Below, piece after piece: positions 14,672 to 22,069 of a stretch of 24,809 nucleotides of DNA. Source of the DNA: Anaerolineae bacterium (GTDB lineage Bacteria; Chloroflexota; Anaerolineae; Promineifilales; Promineifilaceae); contig JANQGC010000140.1 of the NCBI GenBank assembly GCA_028277515.1, positions 1 through 24,809 on the forward strand, written 5' to 3'. The position numbers were made by a program, and so were the translations under genes. Position 1 is the first letter of the stretch. Every line of letters begins with the position of its first letter. The notes beneath the pieces are model-generated. The model had not been told where the DNA came from. It did no database searches and was given only the letters and a program-made list of their open reading frames with translations.

Positions 14672-15127
14672 ATGGATGATATCAATATCTTTGTACAAGA
14701 TCGCAAACTGATCCGCCTGGCGCTTAAGGGCTTATCGCAAGAAGCCTTTTTCGCGATACCGGACGGATTTGATAACAATATCGCCTGGAACCTGGGCCAC
14801 ATCGTCGTAACCCAGCAAGCGTTGCATTACCGCTTGAGCGGCCTGCCAACGCTGACCACCCGCCAGGATATTCTTCTGTTCCGCACGGGCAGCTCTCCGG
14901 CCGATTGGACGGAACGGCCGGACGTCGAACGCTTGATCGACCTGCTGAAAAAAACAGGGCCAAAGCTGCGGGAAGATTACGCGGCCGGCTTGTTCGCCGG
15001 CTTCCAACCCTACACAACCAGCACCAGCGTTCACCTGGAAACGATTGAAGATGCCCTGGCTTTCAATAACTTTCATGAGGGCCTGCACCTGGGCACCATA
15101 TTGGCCTTGAGGAATTTCGTCGCATGA
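14672..15127 (+). CDS. DinB-like four-helix metalloprotein
   Basis: 151-aa protein of the DinB/YfiT-like superfamily: a four-helix bundle with a metal site made of three histidines. Here these are H43 (AWNLGHIVVTQQALH), H135 and H139 (NNFHEGLHLGTILAL), matching the typical NxxH and HxxxH arrangement. Members include thiol-dependent S-transferases that use bacillithiol, mycothiol or glutathione, and DNA-damage-induced proteins of unknown function. No substrate can be assigned. ATG 14672 is preceded only by a weak purine stretch (AAGAAAAA). The stop overlaps the next gene start by 4 nt (ATGA at 15124-15127), showing translational coupling with the acetyltransferase. Confidence 0.82.
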   Translation: MDDINIFVQDRKLIRLALKGLSQEAFFAIPDGFDNNIAWNLGHIVVTQQALHYRLSGLPTLTTRQDILLFRTGSSPADWTERPDVERLIDLLKKTGPKLREDYAAGLFAGFQPYTTSTSVHLETIEDALAFNNFHEGLHLGTILALRNFVA

Positions 15128-15576
15128 TCGACCCGGCGCTCATCAGCTTTCGTCCGGCGACGGCCGATGATTTTAATTATCTCTGGAATCTGCACCGTGA
15201 AGCGTTGCGTGAAACTGTGGCAAGCGTCTACGGTTGGGAAGATGCCTGGCAGCTCAATTACTTTAAAGAGCGATTTGATCCCAAAACGCGACAGATCATC
15301 CTCTATGACGGGCAACCTGCCGGGTGCTTAGGTTTAGAATGGCAGGAATATGCCTTGTACATCGCTTATATCGCGATTAGCGACGCCTACCGGGGCCAGG
15401 GACTGGGAACGGCGATTCTAAAGGACATCCTCCGCCGGGGCAGCGCCGCCGGGCTGCCGGTGACGCTGGGCGTCCTGCGCGGCAATCCGGCCAAGCGTCT
15501 CTATGAACGGCTCGGCTTTGTGGTCACAGATGAAGAAAAGACCCGGACCATGATGGCCTACGATCAGCATCAATAA
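15124..15576 (+). CDS. GNAT family N-acetyltransferase
   Basis: 150-aa acetyl-CoA-dependent acetyltransferase. Motif A is clear: YIAYIAISDAYRGQGLGTAI, where RGQGLG binds the CoA pyrophosphate. It is followed by LGVLRGNPAKRLYERLGFVV, the typical motif B. The N-terminal part ISFRPATADDFNYLWNLHRE is the usual GNAT beginning. The substrate cannot be predicted; proteins of this type act on small molecules or on protein N-termini. The gene overlaps DinB by 4 nt and ends at a strong bidirectional terminator (15575-15610). Confidence 0.92.
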   Translation: MIDPALISFRPATADDFNYLWNLHREALRETVASVYGWEDAWQLNYFKERFDPKTRQIILYDGQPAGCLGLEWQEYALYIAYIAISDAYRGQGLGTAILKDILRRGSAAGLPVTLGVLRGNPAKRLYERLGFVVTDEEKTRTMMAYDQHQ

Positions 15577-15610
15577 AAGGTGCCAACTTTCCGAAAAGTT
15601 GGCACCTTTT
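15575..15610. terminator. Bidirectional intrinsic terminator between convergent genes
   Basis: A perfect 16-nt inverted repeat (arms 15575-15590 and 15595-15610, AAAAGGTGCCAACTTT and its complement) has a 4-nt CCGA loop. The plus-strand reading ends in a T-run after the stem, and the minus reading ends in the complement of the leading A-run. The stop codon of the GNAT gene overlaps the first arm, and the minus-strand secreted protein stops 2 nt beyond. It can serve both genes. Confidence 0.92.
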
Positions 15611-15612
15611 GC

Positions 15613-17913
15613 TTAGCGTCTAATCATTGGCAGAAAAATGAGTTGATCTTCCTCCGGCGGGGGTGGCGGAGGGGGAGGAGGTGGTGGTGGCGGCAGTGGT
15701 TCCGTGTCGTAAACAGCCAGGCGCACCGCTGGAAAGCCCAGGTTGAAATAAGCCACAACCGGATATCCGCGGCTGTTCAAGGCCAAAGCCGGGTACCGAC
15801 CGACATCAATACCAAACCGGTCAAGCTCGATCAAGGTGGCATTGCTACAGGTAGAACGGCCGCACGCGGCTAATTCCAACTGCCCATCAGCAGCATCATA
15901 ATATGAGAGAACCGGCCGGCCCTTTTCAGAAACCGCCACAGCAACATCAAGACCGACATCGCCCCCGGTTTTGTCTACAAAGCCAAAGGATGGAGCGGCC
16001 GCACAATCGAAAGTCGCACATCTCATTCTGAACAACGCCCCATTGTCATTGTCGTAATAAAAGGCGGTCAGGGTTGAATCGTCGGTCAACGCCAGCGCGC
16101 TAAACGGCCCACCATTGGCCAAACCTGATTTAAAAGACACGGAATCACAGGCAGCGTTGTCGCAAATGGCCAGCTTAATAACGTTGTTAGATTGATCATA
16201 ATAACTTATCGCCGGCGTATCATCACTCCTGAGTACCAGTGCGCTCAGACGGCCGCTTATACCGGCATCGGCAATTACTTTCTTCACCGGCGCGCTGCAC
16301 AGCAAATCATTGCAAGTCGCATAGATCAAGTCTTGATTGCCGGAATCATAATAACTGATCACCGGCAGACCGCTGCTGTTCAGCTTCAAGGACGGTTCGC
16401 TGCCCTGGGCGGCGACAACCTGGGAATCATAGTCACTGCAATCCGCATTGTGACATACCAACATATTGAGACTGTTTTCAGCAACATGGTGATAGGCGAT
16501 CAGCGGATAGCCGTTCTCCACCTGCAAAACCATAGAAGGATGGGTTATTTTGCCGCTATCTAGCTCTTGAAACGTGCGATCAGAACAGGCGATATCCTGA
16601 CAGTAGTTTAGTATGAGATGCCCTTCACCACTGTCATAATATGTAATATAAGGCCGGTGATCGGCGGTCAGAACCATGTCTAAGGAATCATCGGCCGTGT
16701 CCGGCAAGCCATATTCTTGTCGCTCCGGTAGCCGACAGAGGGGACAGGTGGCTAATCTAAGCTCCTGGTTATCTATGCCGTAATAGCTGATCACCGGCTC
16801 ACCGGCACTGTTTAAGACCATATTGGCGTGTGATCCGATGTCATTCAAATGATCCAGGCGATGGACGACCGAAGAACTGCAAATCCCAATATCAATTGAG
16901 GGGCAGACCCTGACCCACAACTCTTTGTTTGCTTCATGCCAGTAGCTGAGCACCAGTTGATCCTGAGCATTTACGGCCAGGGTGACATATTTGCCTGTGT
17001 TTTTTTGCATTTCTACCAGGTTATGCGCGCTGGCGTTGCAAAGCGCATCAAGGCAGATAACCACTTTTAGTAAGGTTAAGGGACCGTCCTCCTCAACATA
17101 AGCCACATATGGAATATTATCCCTCAGCAGTAAGGAGGTATATTTGCCCACGTCATCGACCTGATCCAGTGTTTCAATCTTCGGATTGCTGCAAACAGCA
17201 TCGTCGCAGATGGCAATTTTCAAATCCTTGTTGGGTATGTCGTCATAATAGCTGATCACCGGGAAGCCCTGGTCGTTCAGCTGCAATGAACTGTACCTGC
17301 CGACCGAGCCGGCAGCATCAACGGTTTCAATGGTGCTGCTGGAACAAAGCAGATCATCACAAACGGCTATTTTTAAGGCTTTGTTATCCACATCATGGTA
17401 GCTGATTACGGGGAAGCCATCGGCGTTCAAGATCAGCGAGGTATATTGACCCACATTGCCCGGCTGGTCGACCGGCACAATGGTGGCGCCGCTACACAGG
17501 GGATCATCACAAACGGCCAGGTTAAGATCGCCAAAATCGCGATCGTAGTAGGAGATAACTGGTATATCATCGGCCGTCAGGGCAAGCGACGAATAAGATC
17601 CCGTCAAGCCGTCGCTGTCGATAGTTTCAATCGTCGGATTCTCACACACGGCATCATCACAGACAGCCAGTTTGAGATCGGCATTATCCCCATCATAATA
17701 ACTGATCACGGGAACATCCTCGCCGGTTAAGGCCACCGATGTGAATCGGCCGACATTCCCGTCGCTATCAATCGTTTTTATCAAAGTGGAAACCTCCGTT
17801 GCCTGAGCTTGCGTCAGAACCAGAAGCAATATTAGTATGGCAACGACGGATCCCAACAACGAGAATAAAAATCGCCGTTTGCCTGGCTTGTTAATGAGTC
17901 GTTGTCTGTTCAT
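15613..17913 (-). CDS. Secreted protein with 14 propeller repeats and C-terminal FLPMIRR motif
   Basis: 766-aa exported protein. Residues 1-40 form a signal peptide (basic start, hydrophobic core with IAILILLLVL-type residues, then AQA). The rest is about 14 degenerate repeats of about 48-52 residues. Each has an L-x-L start, a variable turn, PVISYYD, then LKLAVCDDxxC with a conserved Cys pair, and VGRY linking to the next. Fourteen suggests two 7-bladed propellers in tandem; the last unit lacks the Cys pair. The Cys pairs may form disulfides outside the cell. The tail is 13 consecutive prolines, then EEDQ and LIFLPMIRR. ATG 17913 has AAAGGAAA about 8 nt upstream. It converges with GNAT at a bidirectional terminator. 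Role may be binding or display; no enzyme motif is seen. Confidence 0.75.
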   Translation of the reverse strand: MNRQRLINKPGKRRFLFSLLGSVVAILILLLVLTQAQATEVSTLIKTIDSDGNVGRFTSVALTGEDVPVISYYDGDNADLKLAVCDDAVCENPTIETIDSDGLTGSYSSLALTADDIPVISYYDRDFGDLNLAVCDDPLCSGATIVPVDQPGNVGQYTSLILNADGFPVISYHDVDNKALKIAVCDDLLCSSSTIETVDAAGSVGRYSSLQLNDQGFPVISYYDDIPNKDLKIAICDDAVCSNPKIETLDQVDDVGKYTSLLLRDNIPYVAYVEEDGPLTLLKVVICLDALCNASAHNLVEMQKNTGKYVTLAVNAQDQLVLSYWHEANKELWVRVCPSIDIGICSSSVVHRLDHLNDIGSHANMVLNSAGEPVISYYGIDNQELRLATCPLCRLPERQEYGLPDTADDSLDMVLTADHRPYITYYDSGEGHLILNYCQDIACSDRTFQELDSGKITHPSMVLQVENGYPLIAYHHVAENSLNMLVCHNADCSDYDSQVVAAQGSEPSLKLNSSGLPVISYYDSGNQDLIYATCNDLLCSAPVKKVIADAGISGRLSALVLRSDDTPAISYYDQSNNVIKLAICDNAACDSVSFKSGLANGGPFSALALTDDSTLTAFYYDNDNGALFRMRCATFDCAAAPSFGFVDKTGGDVGLDVAVAVSEKGRPVLSYYDAADGQLELAACGRSTCSNATLIELDRFGIDVGRYPALALNSRGYPVVAYFNLGFPAVRLAVYDTEPLPPPPPPPPPPPPPEEDQLIFLPMIRR
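15655..15693 (-). repeat. Polyproline codon run (13 Pro)
   Basis: Thirteen consecutive proline codons (mixed CCN codons on the minus strand) link the propeller region to the FLPMIRR tail. Mixed codon use argues against simple slippage of one triplet. Such runs slow ribosomes unless EF-P helps, and can act as a rigid spacer through a cell envelope. Confidence 0.9.
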
Positions 17914-18213
17914 TGTTATTTTTCCTTTTCTGAAAAAACACCTCTGAGAACCACCACATCGCAGGCTCTGTTCTATGAATGAAGAAACACTCTCTTTTCA
18001 TCCTGAACGAAGTGAAGGATCTTGCCCTTCCTACCGGTGAAAGATTCCTCACGCTGTTCCCTTCGGCTAGCTCAGGGCAGGCTGGAATGACGATTTGAGA
18101 AAGTTTGTTTCTTAGCAGAGAATCCAGGGCCGCAGGCCGCTCAATGAGAACAGAAGCAAATTTTGTTTCTGAGTAGCAGGGTTTGAAGCCCTCAGAGATG
18201 TTGTGAAATTTAC
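17914..18213. other. Intergenic region between two secreted-protein genes
   Basis: About 300 bp between the FG-GAP gene stop and the start of the 14-repeat gene, both minus strand. It contains the dispersed-repeat-like block at 17999-18092. The rest (17914-17998 and 18093-18213) contains short imperfect repeats such as TTTGTTTCTKAGYAG, but no gene or RNA that I can support. Confidence 0.6.
17999..18092. repeat. Dispersed-repeat-like imperfect hairpin
   Basis: The left part has CATCCTGAACGAAGTGAAGG and the right part has CTCAGGGCAGGCTGGAATGA. The outer and inner parts pair imperfectly as a long hairpin (GAAGGATCT at left, AGATTCCTC at right). I recognise this style of sequence from interspersed repeats seen in many bacterial genomes. 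No coding frame is present. Copy number in this genome cannot be known from the window. Confidence 0.5.
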
Positions 18214-19992
18214 TTAGGGTAGAACTTTGCCAAATTGGTCACCCGGTTCGGGAGCGCCACCTAAACCATTGTGACCCTGGTAAAAATATTGATAATTGGG
18301 TTGGGAAACCCCATCGCCGTCGCTGTAATTAACGAAGACGGAACCTACATTGTCGTCGGGCAAATCTGTGGGATCATCGGAGAAAACGCCGGTGGCCAGG
18401 TCGATATAACCGTCGCCGTTGAAATCGGCCGCTGTGCCTGACCAACCAAAACCATCGTTCAATTCTGGGTTGTTCCCATCGTAGATACGCTTATCAAACA
18501 CGTCGGTGATGCCCGCCGCTGATCCTTTGAGGATATGCGTTGAGCCGATGGCGATATCATATAGCTTGTCATAAGGAACCCCTATCGCCAGGTCGGCGTA
18601 GCCATCCTGATCAAAGTCGGCCGCGGTCAAACTCCAGCCGAAAAATTCGTTGGCCTGTGGCTGGCTGTCCATGTCGGCCAATCCCTGGTGGAAGATAGGC
18701 GCACCCAGAGTTGTATCCAGCCCACCATTTGAACCATAAATGACATTGACCGCCCCGGCAAAAGGAATGATCCCGCCACCGGCGCCATGCGTTTCATAAG
18801 GTACGCCGACACCCAGGTCATCATAGCCATCGTTGTTAAAATCGGCCGCCGCCAGCGACCAACCAAAATAGTCGTTCTCTTCCATCGCATTATCGATCCC
18901 CGCATCATCGGAGCGGATATGCTGCGGGAAATAGGCGCCGCTGGTGGGATGGACCAGGCCGGACTCCGGTCTACCAAAAAAGATCTGTACAGAGCCGGCG
19001 TTTTCATAACCAACACCATTGCCTTCATAAGGTGTGCCCACCGCCAGGTCATCTCTTCCATCGCCGTTAAAATCGCCGGTTGTCAGGGTTAATCCGAACT
19101 GATCATTTTCTTCCGGTCCAGTATGGTTGAAACCCACAACGTTTTGCGTGATGACATCATTGTAGGCGGCGCTCAAACCAAAGGCAGTGCCATAAATGAC
19201 ATTGATTGCCCCCGCATCATCGTCGGGATTCAGCACGTCTTCACGCGGCGTGCCCACAGCCAGATCATCGAAGCCATCATCATTAAAATCACCGGCGGTC
19301 AGCGAAGCGCCAAAGTTGTCACCTGCCTCAGGCACACCTTCGATATTGGCAGTGTCTTGTGACCAGATCTCATGACTATCGATCTGCAAACCGGAAGCGG
19401 AGCCATACAAAACCTGAACCACCCCGGCATTATCATGACCATCGGCAAAAGAACCGGGCACACCAATGCCCAGGTCATCGTAGCCATCGTCGTTGAAATC
19501 ACCGATGGCCAGGGCCGAGCCAAACCAATCATTTGTTTCGACGGCGATGTCGTCCAGGCCGTTAACGCCGCGATGGAAGATCTGATCATCCACCGGGGTC
19601 TGGGCAGCAATAGCTGAAAGGCCAGCGGCCGTTCCATATATCACCTGGACAGCCCCGGCATTGTCATAAGTCAAACCGTCTGTCACACTTTCATTTGGCG
19701 TGCCAATGGCCAGGTCGGCATAGCCGTCGCCGTTGAAATCGGGGCCGGGGTCCAGGCAGCGAAACAGCCCGTTGGCAGAGGGATTGATGAAATCATCTTC
19801 GGGGCTGCTCTCGGAAACGGCCGACATCGCCCCGGCACCGCCATTCATAACCACGGGCATGAAAACACAGGCGTCGCCCGCTTGTACATTAACGGCCGTG
19901 TTTGATTGCGGTTCTAGCGCCGCCAGACTTAATACAAAAATGAATGAGAGCAAAAAAACTAGCGTGCTTAGCAAAATGTATTTTTTGGACAT
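18214..19992 (-). CDS. Secreted FG-GAP (integrin alpha-like) 7-repeat protein
   Basis: 592-aa exported protein. Residues 1-25 are a signal peptide (MSKKYILLSTLVFLLSFIFV). Residues 43-50 read VFMPVVMN. Seven FG-GAP/VCBS repeats follow, each with DFNGDGYADLAIGTP-like calcium loops (DFNDDGYDDLGIGVP, DFNDDGFDDLAVGTP and others). The first repeat lacks the FG strand, while the C-terminus ends DQFGKVLP. This would close a 7-bladed propeller by pairing the two ends, as in integrin alpha. The D-x-D-x-D-G loops should bind Ca2+. The likely role is adhesion or surface binding. ATG 19992 has AAGGAGA about 11 nt upstream; the upstream open frame runs into a palindrome (20022-20054) and is not coding. No catalytic domain is present. 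Confidence 0.88.
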   Translation of the reverse strand: MSKKYILLSTLVFLLSFIFVLSLAALEPQSNTAVNVQAGDACVFMPVVMNGGAGAMSAVSESSPEDDFINPSANGLFRCLDPGPDFNGDGYADLAIGTPNESVTDGLTYDNAGAVQVIYGTAAGLSAIAAQTPVDDQIFHRGVNGLDDIAVETNDWFGSALAIGDFNDDGYDDLGIGVPGSFADGHDNAGVVQVLYGSASGLQIDSHEIWSQDTANIEGVPEAGDNFGASLTAGDFNDDGFDDLAVGTPREDVLNPDDDAGAINVIYGTAFGLSAAYNDVITQNVVGFNHTGPEENDQFGLTLTTGDFNGDGRDDLAVGTPYEGNGVGYENAGSVQIFFGRPESGLVHPTSGAYFPQHIRSDDAGIDNAMEENDYFGWSLAAADFNNDGYDDLGVGVPYETHGAGGGIIPFAGAVNVIYGSNGGLDTTLGAPIFHQGLADMDSQPQANEFFGWSLTAADFDQDGYADLAIGVPYDKLYDIAIGSTHILKGSAAGITDVFDKRIYDGNNPELNDGFGWSGTAADFNGDGYIDLATGVFSDDPTDLPDDNVGSVFVNYSDGDGVSQPNYQYFYQGHNGLGGAPEPGDQFGKVLP

Positions 19993-20021
19993 GATAAATA
20001 AATCTCCTTTTGATATACGGG

Positions 20022-20054
20022 AGGTGACAGGCACTTTGCAAGTGCCTGTCACCT
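20022..20054. repeat. 33-nt palindrome with 15-nt arms and TGC loop
   Basis: Perfect arms AGGTGACAGGCACTT (20022-20036) and AAGTGCCTGTCACCT (20040-20054) with loop TGC. It lies between the small gene at 20062-20217 and the FG-GAP start codon, both minus strand. The GACAGGCACTT core resembles palindromes linked to IS200-type or REP-associated elements, as far as I recall. Could act as a terminator, though no T-run follows, or as a REP-like unit. Confidence 0.9.
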
Positions 20055-20061
20055 GGGGTCG

Positions 20062-20217
20062 TCAGGTCACTTGATCGTTTAGATAAATAAACAAGGCCTG
20101 GACATTGATAAATTGTTGTGTTTCCCTGGTTTGCACATGGGTTACCGAGGCGCGCCAGGGACAATCATCCCCATCACGCCAAACCCGGACTAAAAATGAT
20201 TTGTAATATAAAGCCAT
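20062..20217 (-). CDS. Small protein, 51 aa, unknown function
   Basis: Begins MALYYKSFLVRVWRDGDDCP, then WRASVTHVQTRETQQFINVQ and ALFIYLNDQ. The pattern Y-x-x-R-V/L-W-x-D-x-x-x-PWRASL-x-x-x-xTxExxxFxxxxALFxYL recurs in small uncharacterised proteins of Chloroflexota and other soil bacteria, to my recollection. ATG 20217 has AAGGAG 9 nt upstream. A longer reading from further upstream (ATG 20277, or earlier) is possible but lacks the pattern. No signal peptide. It is followed by the 33-nt palindrome at 20022-20054. Confidence 0.6.
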   Translation of the reverse strand: MALYYKSFLVRVWRDGDDCPWRASVTHVQTRETQQFINVQALFIYLNDQVT

Positions 20218-20345
20218 CTGGGATCGCTCCTTTTTTGCAGCAGACGATTCTGCGTTTGTGGGAACGTTATCTTCCATGACAGAGAGGATAAGGATCTTGC
20301 GTAGCCAAACCGTTACCAACGACGGAAACCCAATTTGATCGATAG

Positions 20346-20574
20346 TTTCAGGCACGAAATGGGGAAAACAATCGCCAATATTTTGCTGTAGACAGTTTGC
20401 AGGATCTATTGGTGGATTTTAAACTGGCGGAATATCAAGCAGAGATTTATTATTACTTGTGGCAATTGAATGGGCAGGAGTCGGATCGCCAAACGGCCGG
20501 CGATTTATATCAAAAACTGTATGCGCAAACGCCCAAAATCACTTTCCAACAACATTTAAAAGATCTAAAAAGTG
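20346..20574 (+). pseudogene. C-terminal remnant of a large ATPase/TPR regulator
   Basis: An open frame without a proper start contains QDLLVDFKLAEYQAEIYYYL, then WQLNGQESDRQTAGDLYQKL, then YAQTPKITFQQHLKDLKS. LAEYxAEIYYYLWxLxGxxxxRxxAxxLYxxLxxxTPK is reminiscent of the C-terminal end of large AAA-type ATPase/cyclase-type regulators seen in Chloroflexota. Nothing of the N-terminal domains is present and the frame is closed at 20343. Downstream the frame runs into the palindrome at 20583 without a stop. The identity of the source family is a guess. Confidence 0.35.
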
Positions 20575-20582
20575 TGCCTATC

Positions 20583-20615
20583 AGATTGGTCCAATCTTGG
20601 AGATTGGACCAATCT
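20583..20615. repeat. 33-nt palindrome with 15-nt arms and TGG loop
   Basis: Perfect arms AGATTGGTCCAATCT (20583-20597) and AGATTGGACCAATCT (20601-20615) with loop TGG. Each arm is itself nearly palindromic, so the block is also a near-direct repeat. It lies 25 bp upstream of tupA ATG 20641. It has the same 15+3+15 geometry as the unrelated palindrome at 20022-20054. Could be an operator or a REP-like element. Confidence 0.9.
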
Positions 20616-20640
20616 TCACCATGCAAAAGGAAATTTGAAC

Positions 20641-21516
20641 ATGAAAAAAATACACATTGTTTTTTTATTGCTATCCCTTCTCTGCCTACCGGCCTGCGTG
20701 GGAATCCAGGAAACTTTCGAGCAACCGGAAACAATGGAGCCGGATGCCGGCGCTGCCAATTCGCTCATTCTAGCCACGACGACCAGCACCGAGGATTCCG
20801 GTATGCTCTCCTATATTCTGCCTGCCTTTGAGGAAGCGCGGGGGGCCGGCGTCGAAGTGGTTGCCGTGGGCACCGGCCAGGCCCTGCGGTTGGGTGAAGA
20901 TGGCAACGCTGATGTTCTCCTGGTTCATGCCCGCGCCCGGGAGGATGCCTTTATGGATGCGGGGCACGGCGTGCGCCGCGAAGATGTGATGTACAACGAC
21001 TTTGTCATTGTTGGCCCGGCCGCTGATCCGGCGGGTATCAATGGCCAAAATAATGCCGCGCAAGCCTTGCAGATGATCGCCGCAGCAGAAGCGGCGTTCG
21101 TGTCTCGCGGCGATGACTCAGGGACGCACAGCAAAGAAATAGCTATATGGGCTGAAGCGGGAATCGAGCCTGCCGGCGATTGGTATCATTCGGCCGGCCA
21201 GGGCATGGGCGCTGTGCTGACGATGAGTGATGAACTGCGAGCCTATACTCTCAGCGACCGGGCAACCTATCTGCGGCAAACCCTGGAGGGTCTGGAATTG
21301 GCAATCATGGTCGAGGGCGATCCCATTTTGTTCAATCCCTATGGCGTGATGAGCGTTAATCCGGACAAAGGCGATCATATTAATGCCGAACTGGCGGGGG
21401 AGTTTATTGATTGGCTGGTTTCCGTGCCTACACAGGAGATGATCGGCCAGTTTGGGGTGGAGGAATTCGGCGCGCCGTTGTTTACGCCGGATTCGGAGTT
21501 GTGGCGGGGGCGGTGA
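20641..21516 (+). CDS. tupA: Tungstate-binding lipoprotein of ABC transporter
   Basis: 291-aa lipoprotein. The signal peptide ends in lipobox LPAC with C19 (MKKIHIVFLLLSLLCLPAC). Mature features match TupA: the binding motif TTTSTEDSGML near residue 43, then LRLGEDGNADVLLVHARARE and the SRGDDSGTH loop. TupA captures WO4 2- outside the membrane and passes it to the TupB permease. ATG 20641 has AAAAGGAAA about 10 nt upstream. The permease and ATPase genes that normally follow tupA are absent; the next gene encodes a four-helix-bundle protein. Molybdate-binding ModA is the alternative, but the TTTST and SRGDDSGTH motifs favour TupA. The gene has a near-perfect 33-nt palindrome 25 bp upstream. 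Confidence 0.88.
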   Translation: MKKIHIVFLLLSLLCLPACVGIQETFEQPETMEPDAGAANSLILATTTSTEDSGMLSYILPAFEEARGAGVEVVAVGTGQALRLGEDGNADVLLVHARAREDAFMDAGHGVRREDVMYNDFVIVGPAADPAGINGQNNAAQALQMIAAAEAAFVSRGDDSGTHSKEIAIWAEAGIEPAGDWYHSAGQGMGAVLTMSDELRAYTLSDRATYLRQTLEGLELAIMVEGDPILFNPYGVMSVNPDKGDHINAELAGEFIDWLVSVPTQEMIGQFGVEEFGAPLFTPDSELWRGR

Positions 21517-21552
21517 AATCGCTTTCGCAATCGCAATCGCTTTCGCCAATCG
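21517..21552. repeat. Left flanking low-complexity repeat (AATCGCTTTCGC)
   Basis: Starting at the base after the tupA stop, AATCGCTTTCGC occurs twice (21517-21528 and 21535-21546) with an AATCGC between. An inverted, imperfect counterpart lies on the far side of the four-helix gene at 22028-22062. Confidence 0.75.
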
Positions 21553-21652
21553 AAGAACATAGCCAAAACAATTGACTAAGATAATATTATGTAATAAAAT
21601 CCCTGGTAGTTTTACCTCAAGCCATGTCAGTGGAGAAAAATTGGAGGGCAAT

Positions 21653-22015
21653 ATGCAACAAAAGAGAACAATTTTTGGCCACGAAAAACTTCATGTCTAT
21701 CAAACGGCTCTACAATACAACGCTTACGTTTATGATATCGTTGATACTTTGAAAGGGAAGCACCGCCATGCCCGCGATCAGCTACTGAGAGCGGCACAGT
21801 CCATTCCATTGAATATCGCCGAAGGCAATGGCAAATCAAGTAGAAAAGAAAGAAAATATTATTTTGAAATTGCGCGCGGTTCAGCTTTGGAATGCGCTGC
21901 CATACAGGATCTTTTGTTGATCGGTAAGGCGATTGATTTTGATGACAATATTAGTTCAAAAGAATTATTGGACCGCATTGTGGCCATGTTAACGAAGTTA
22001 ATACAAAACCAATAA
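21653..22015 (+). CDS. Four-helix-bundle protein of the S23/IVP family
   Basis: 120-aa helical protein: MQQKRTIFGHEKLHVYQTAL, then AYVYDIVDTLKGKHRHARDQ, LLRAAQSIPLNIAEGNGKSS, then RKERKYYFEIARGSALECAA. The block LRRAxxSIPxNIAEGxGK plus FYxIARGSxxEC is the signature of the S23/IVP family, first found as ORFs in intervening sequences of 23S rRNA genes and related to the bAvd protein of retroelements. Here no rRNA is present, so it is a free-standing copy. Function is unknown; nucleic-acid binding has been proposed for relatives. ATG 21653 has GGAGG 5 nt upstream, better than the upstream in-frame start at 21572. It is flanked by inverted low-complexity repeats. Confidence 0.92.
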   Translation: MQQKRTIFGHEKLHVYQTALQYNAYVYDIVDTLKGKHRHARDQLLRAAQSIPLNIAEGNGKSSRKERKYYFEIARGSALECAAIQDLLLIGKAIDFDDNISSKELLDRIVAMLTKLIQNQ

Positions 22016-22027
22016 GGTCTGAATAAC

Positions 22028-22062
22028 CGATTTCCGATTGCGACAGCGAAAGCGATAGCGAG
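22028..22062. repeat. Right flanking low-complexity repeat (inverted copy)
   Basis: CGATTGCGACAGCGAAAGCG (22035-22054) and surrounding bases match, in reverse complement and imperfectly, the AATCGCTTTCGC repeat at 21517-21552. The pair brackets the four-helix-bundle gene. The next gene starts 8 bp after this repeat. Confidence 0.7.
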
Positions 22063-22069
22063 AATTACT

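Noticed and set aside
19992..20052. Longer N-terminus for the FG-GAP protein
   Set aside because: The extra codons read through the 33-nt palindrome; a proper signal peptide begins at ATG 19992.
21653..22015. rRNA intervening sequence
   Set aside because: The S23-type ORF is present but no 23S rRNA sequence flanks it.
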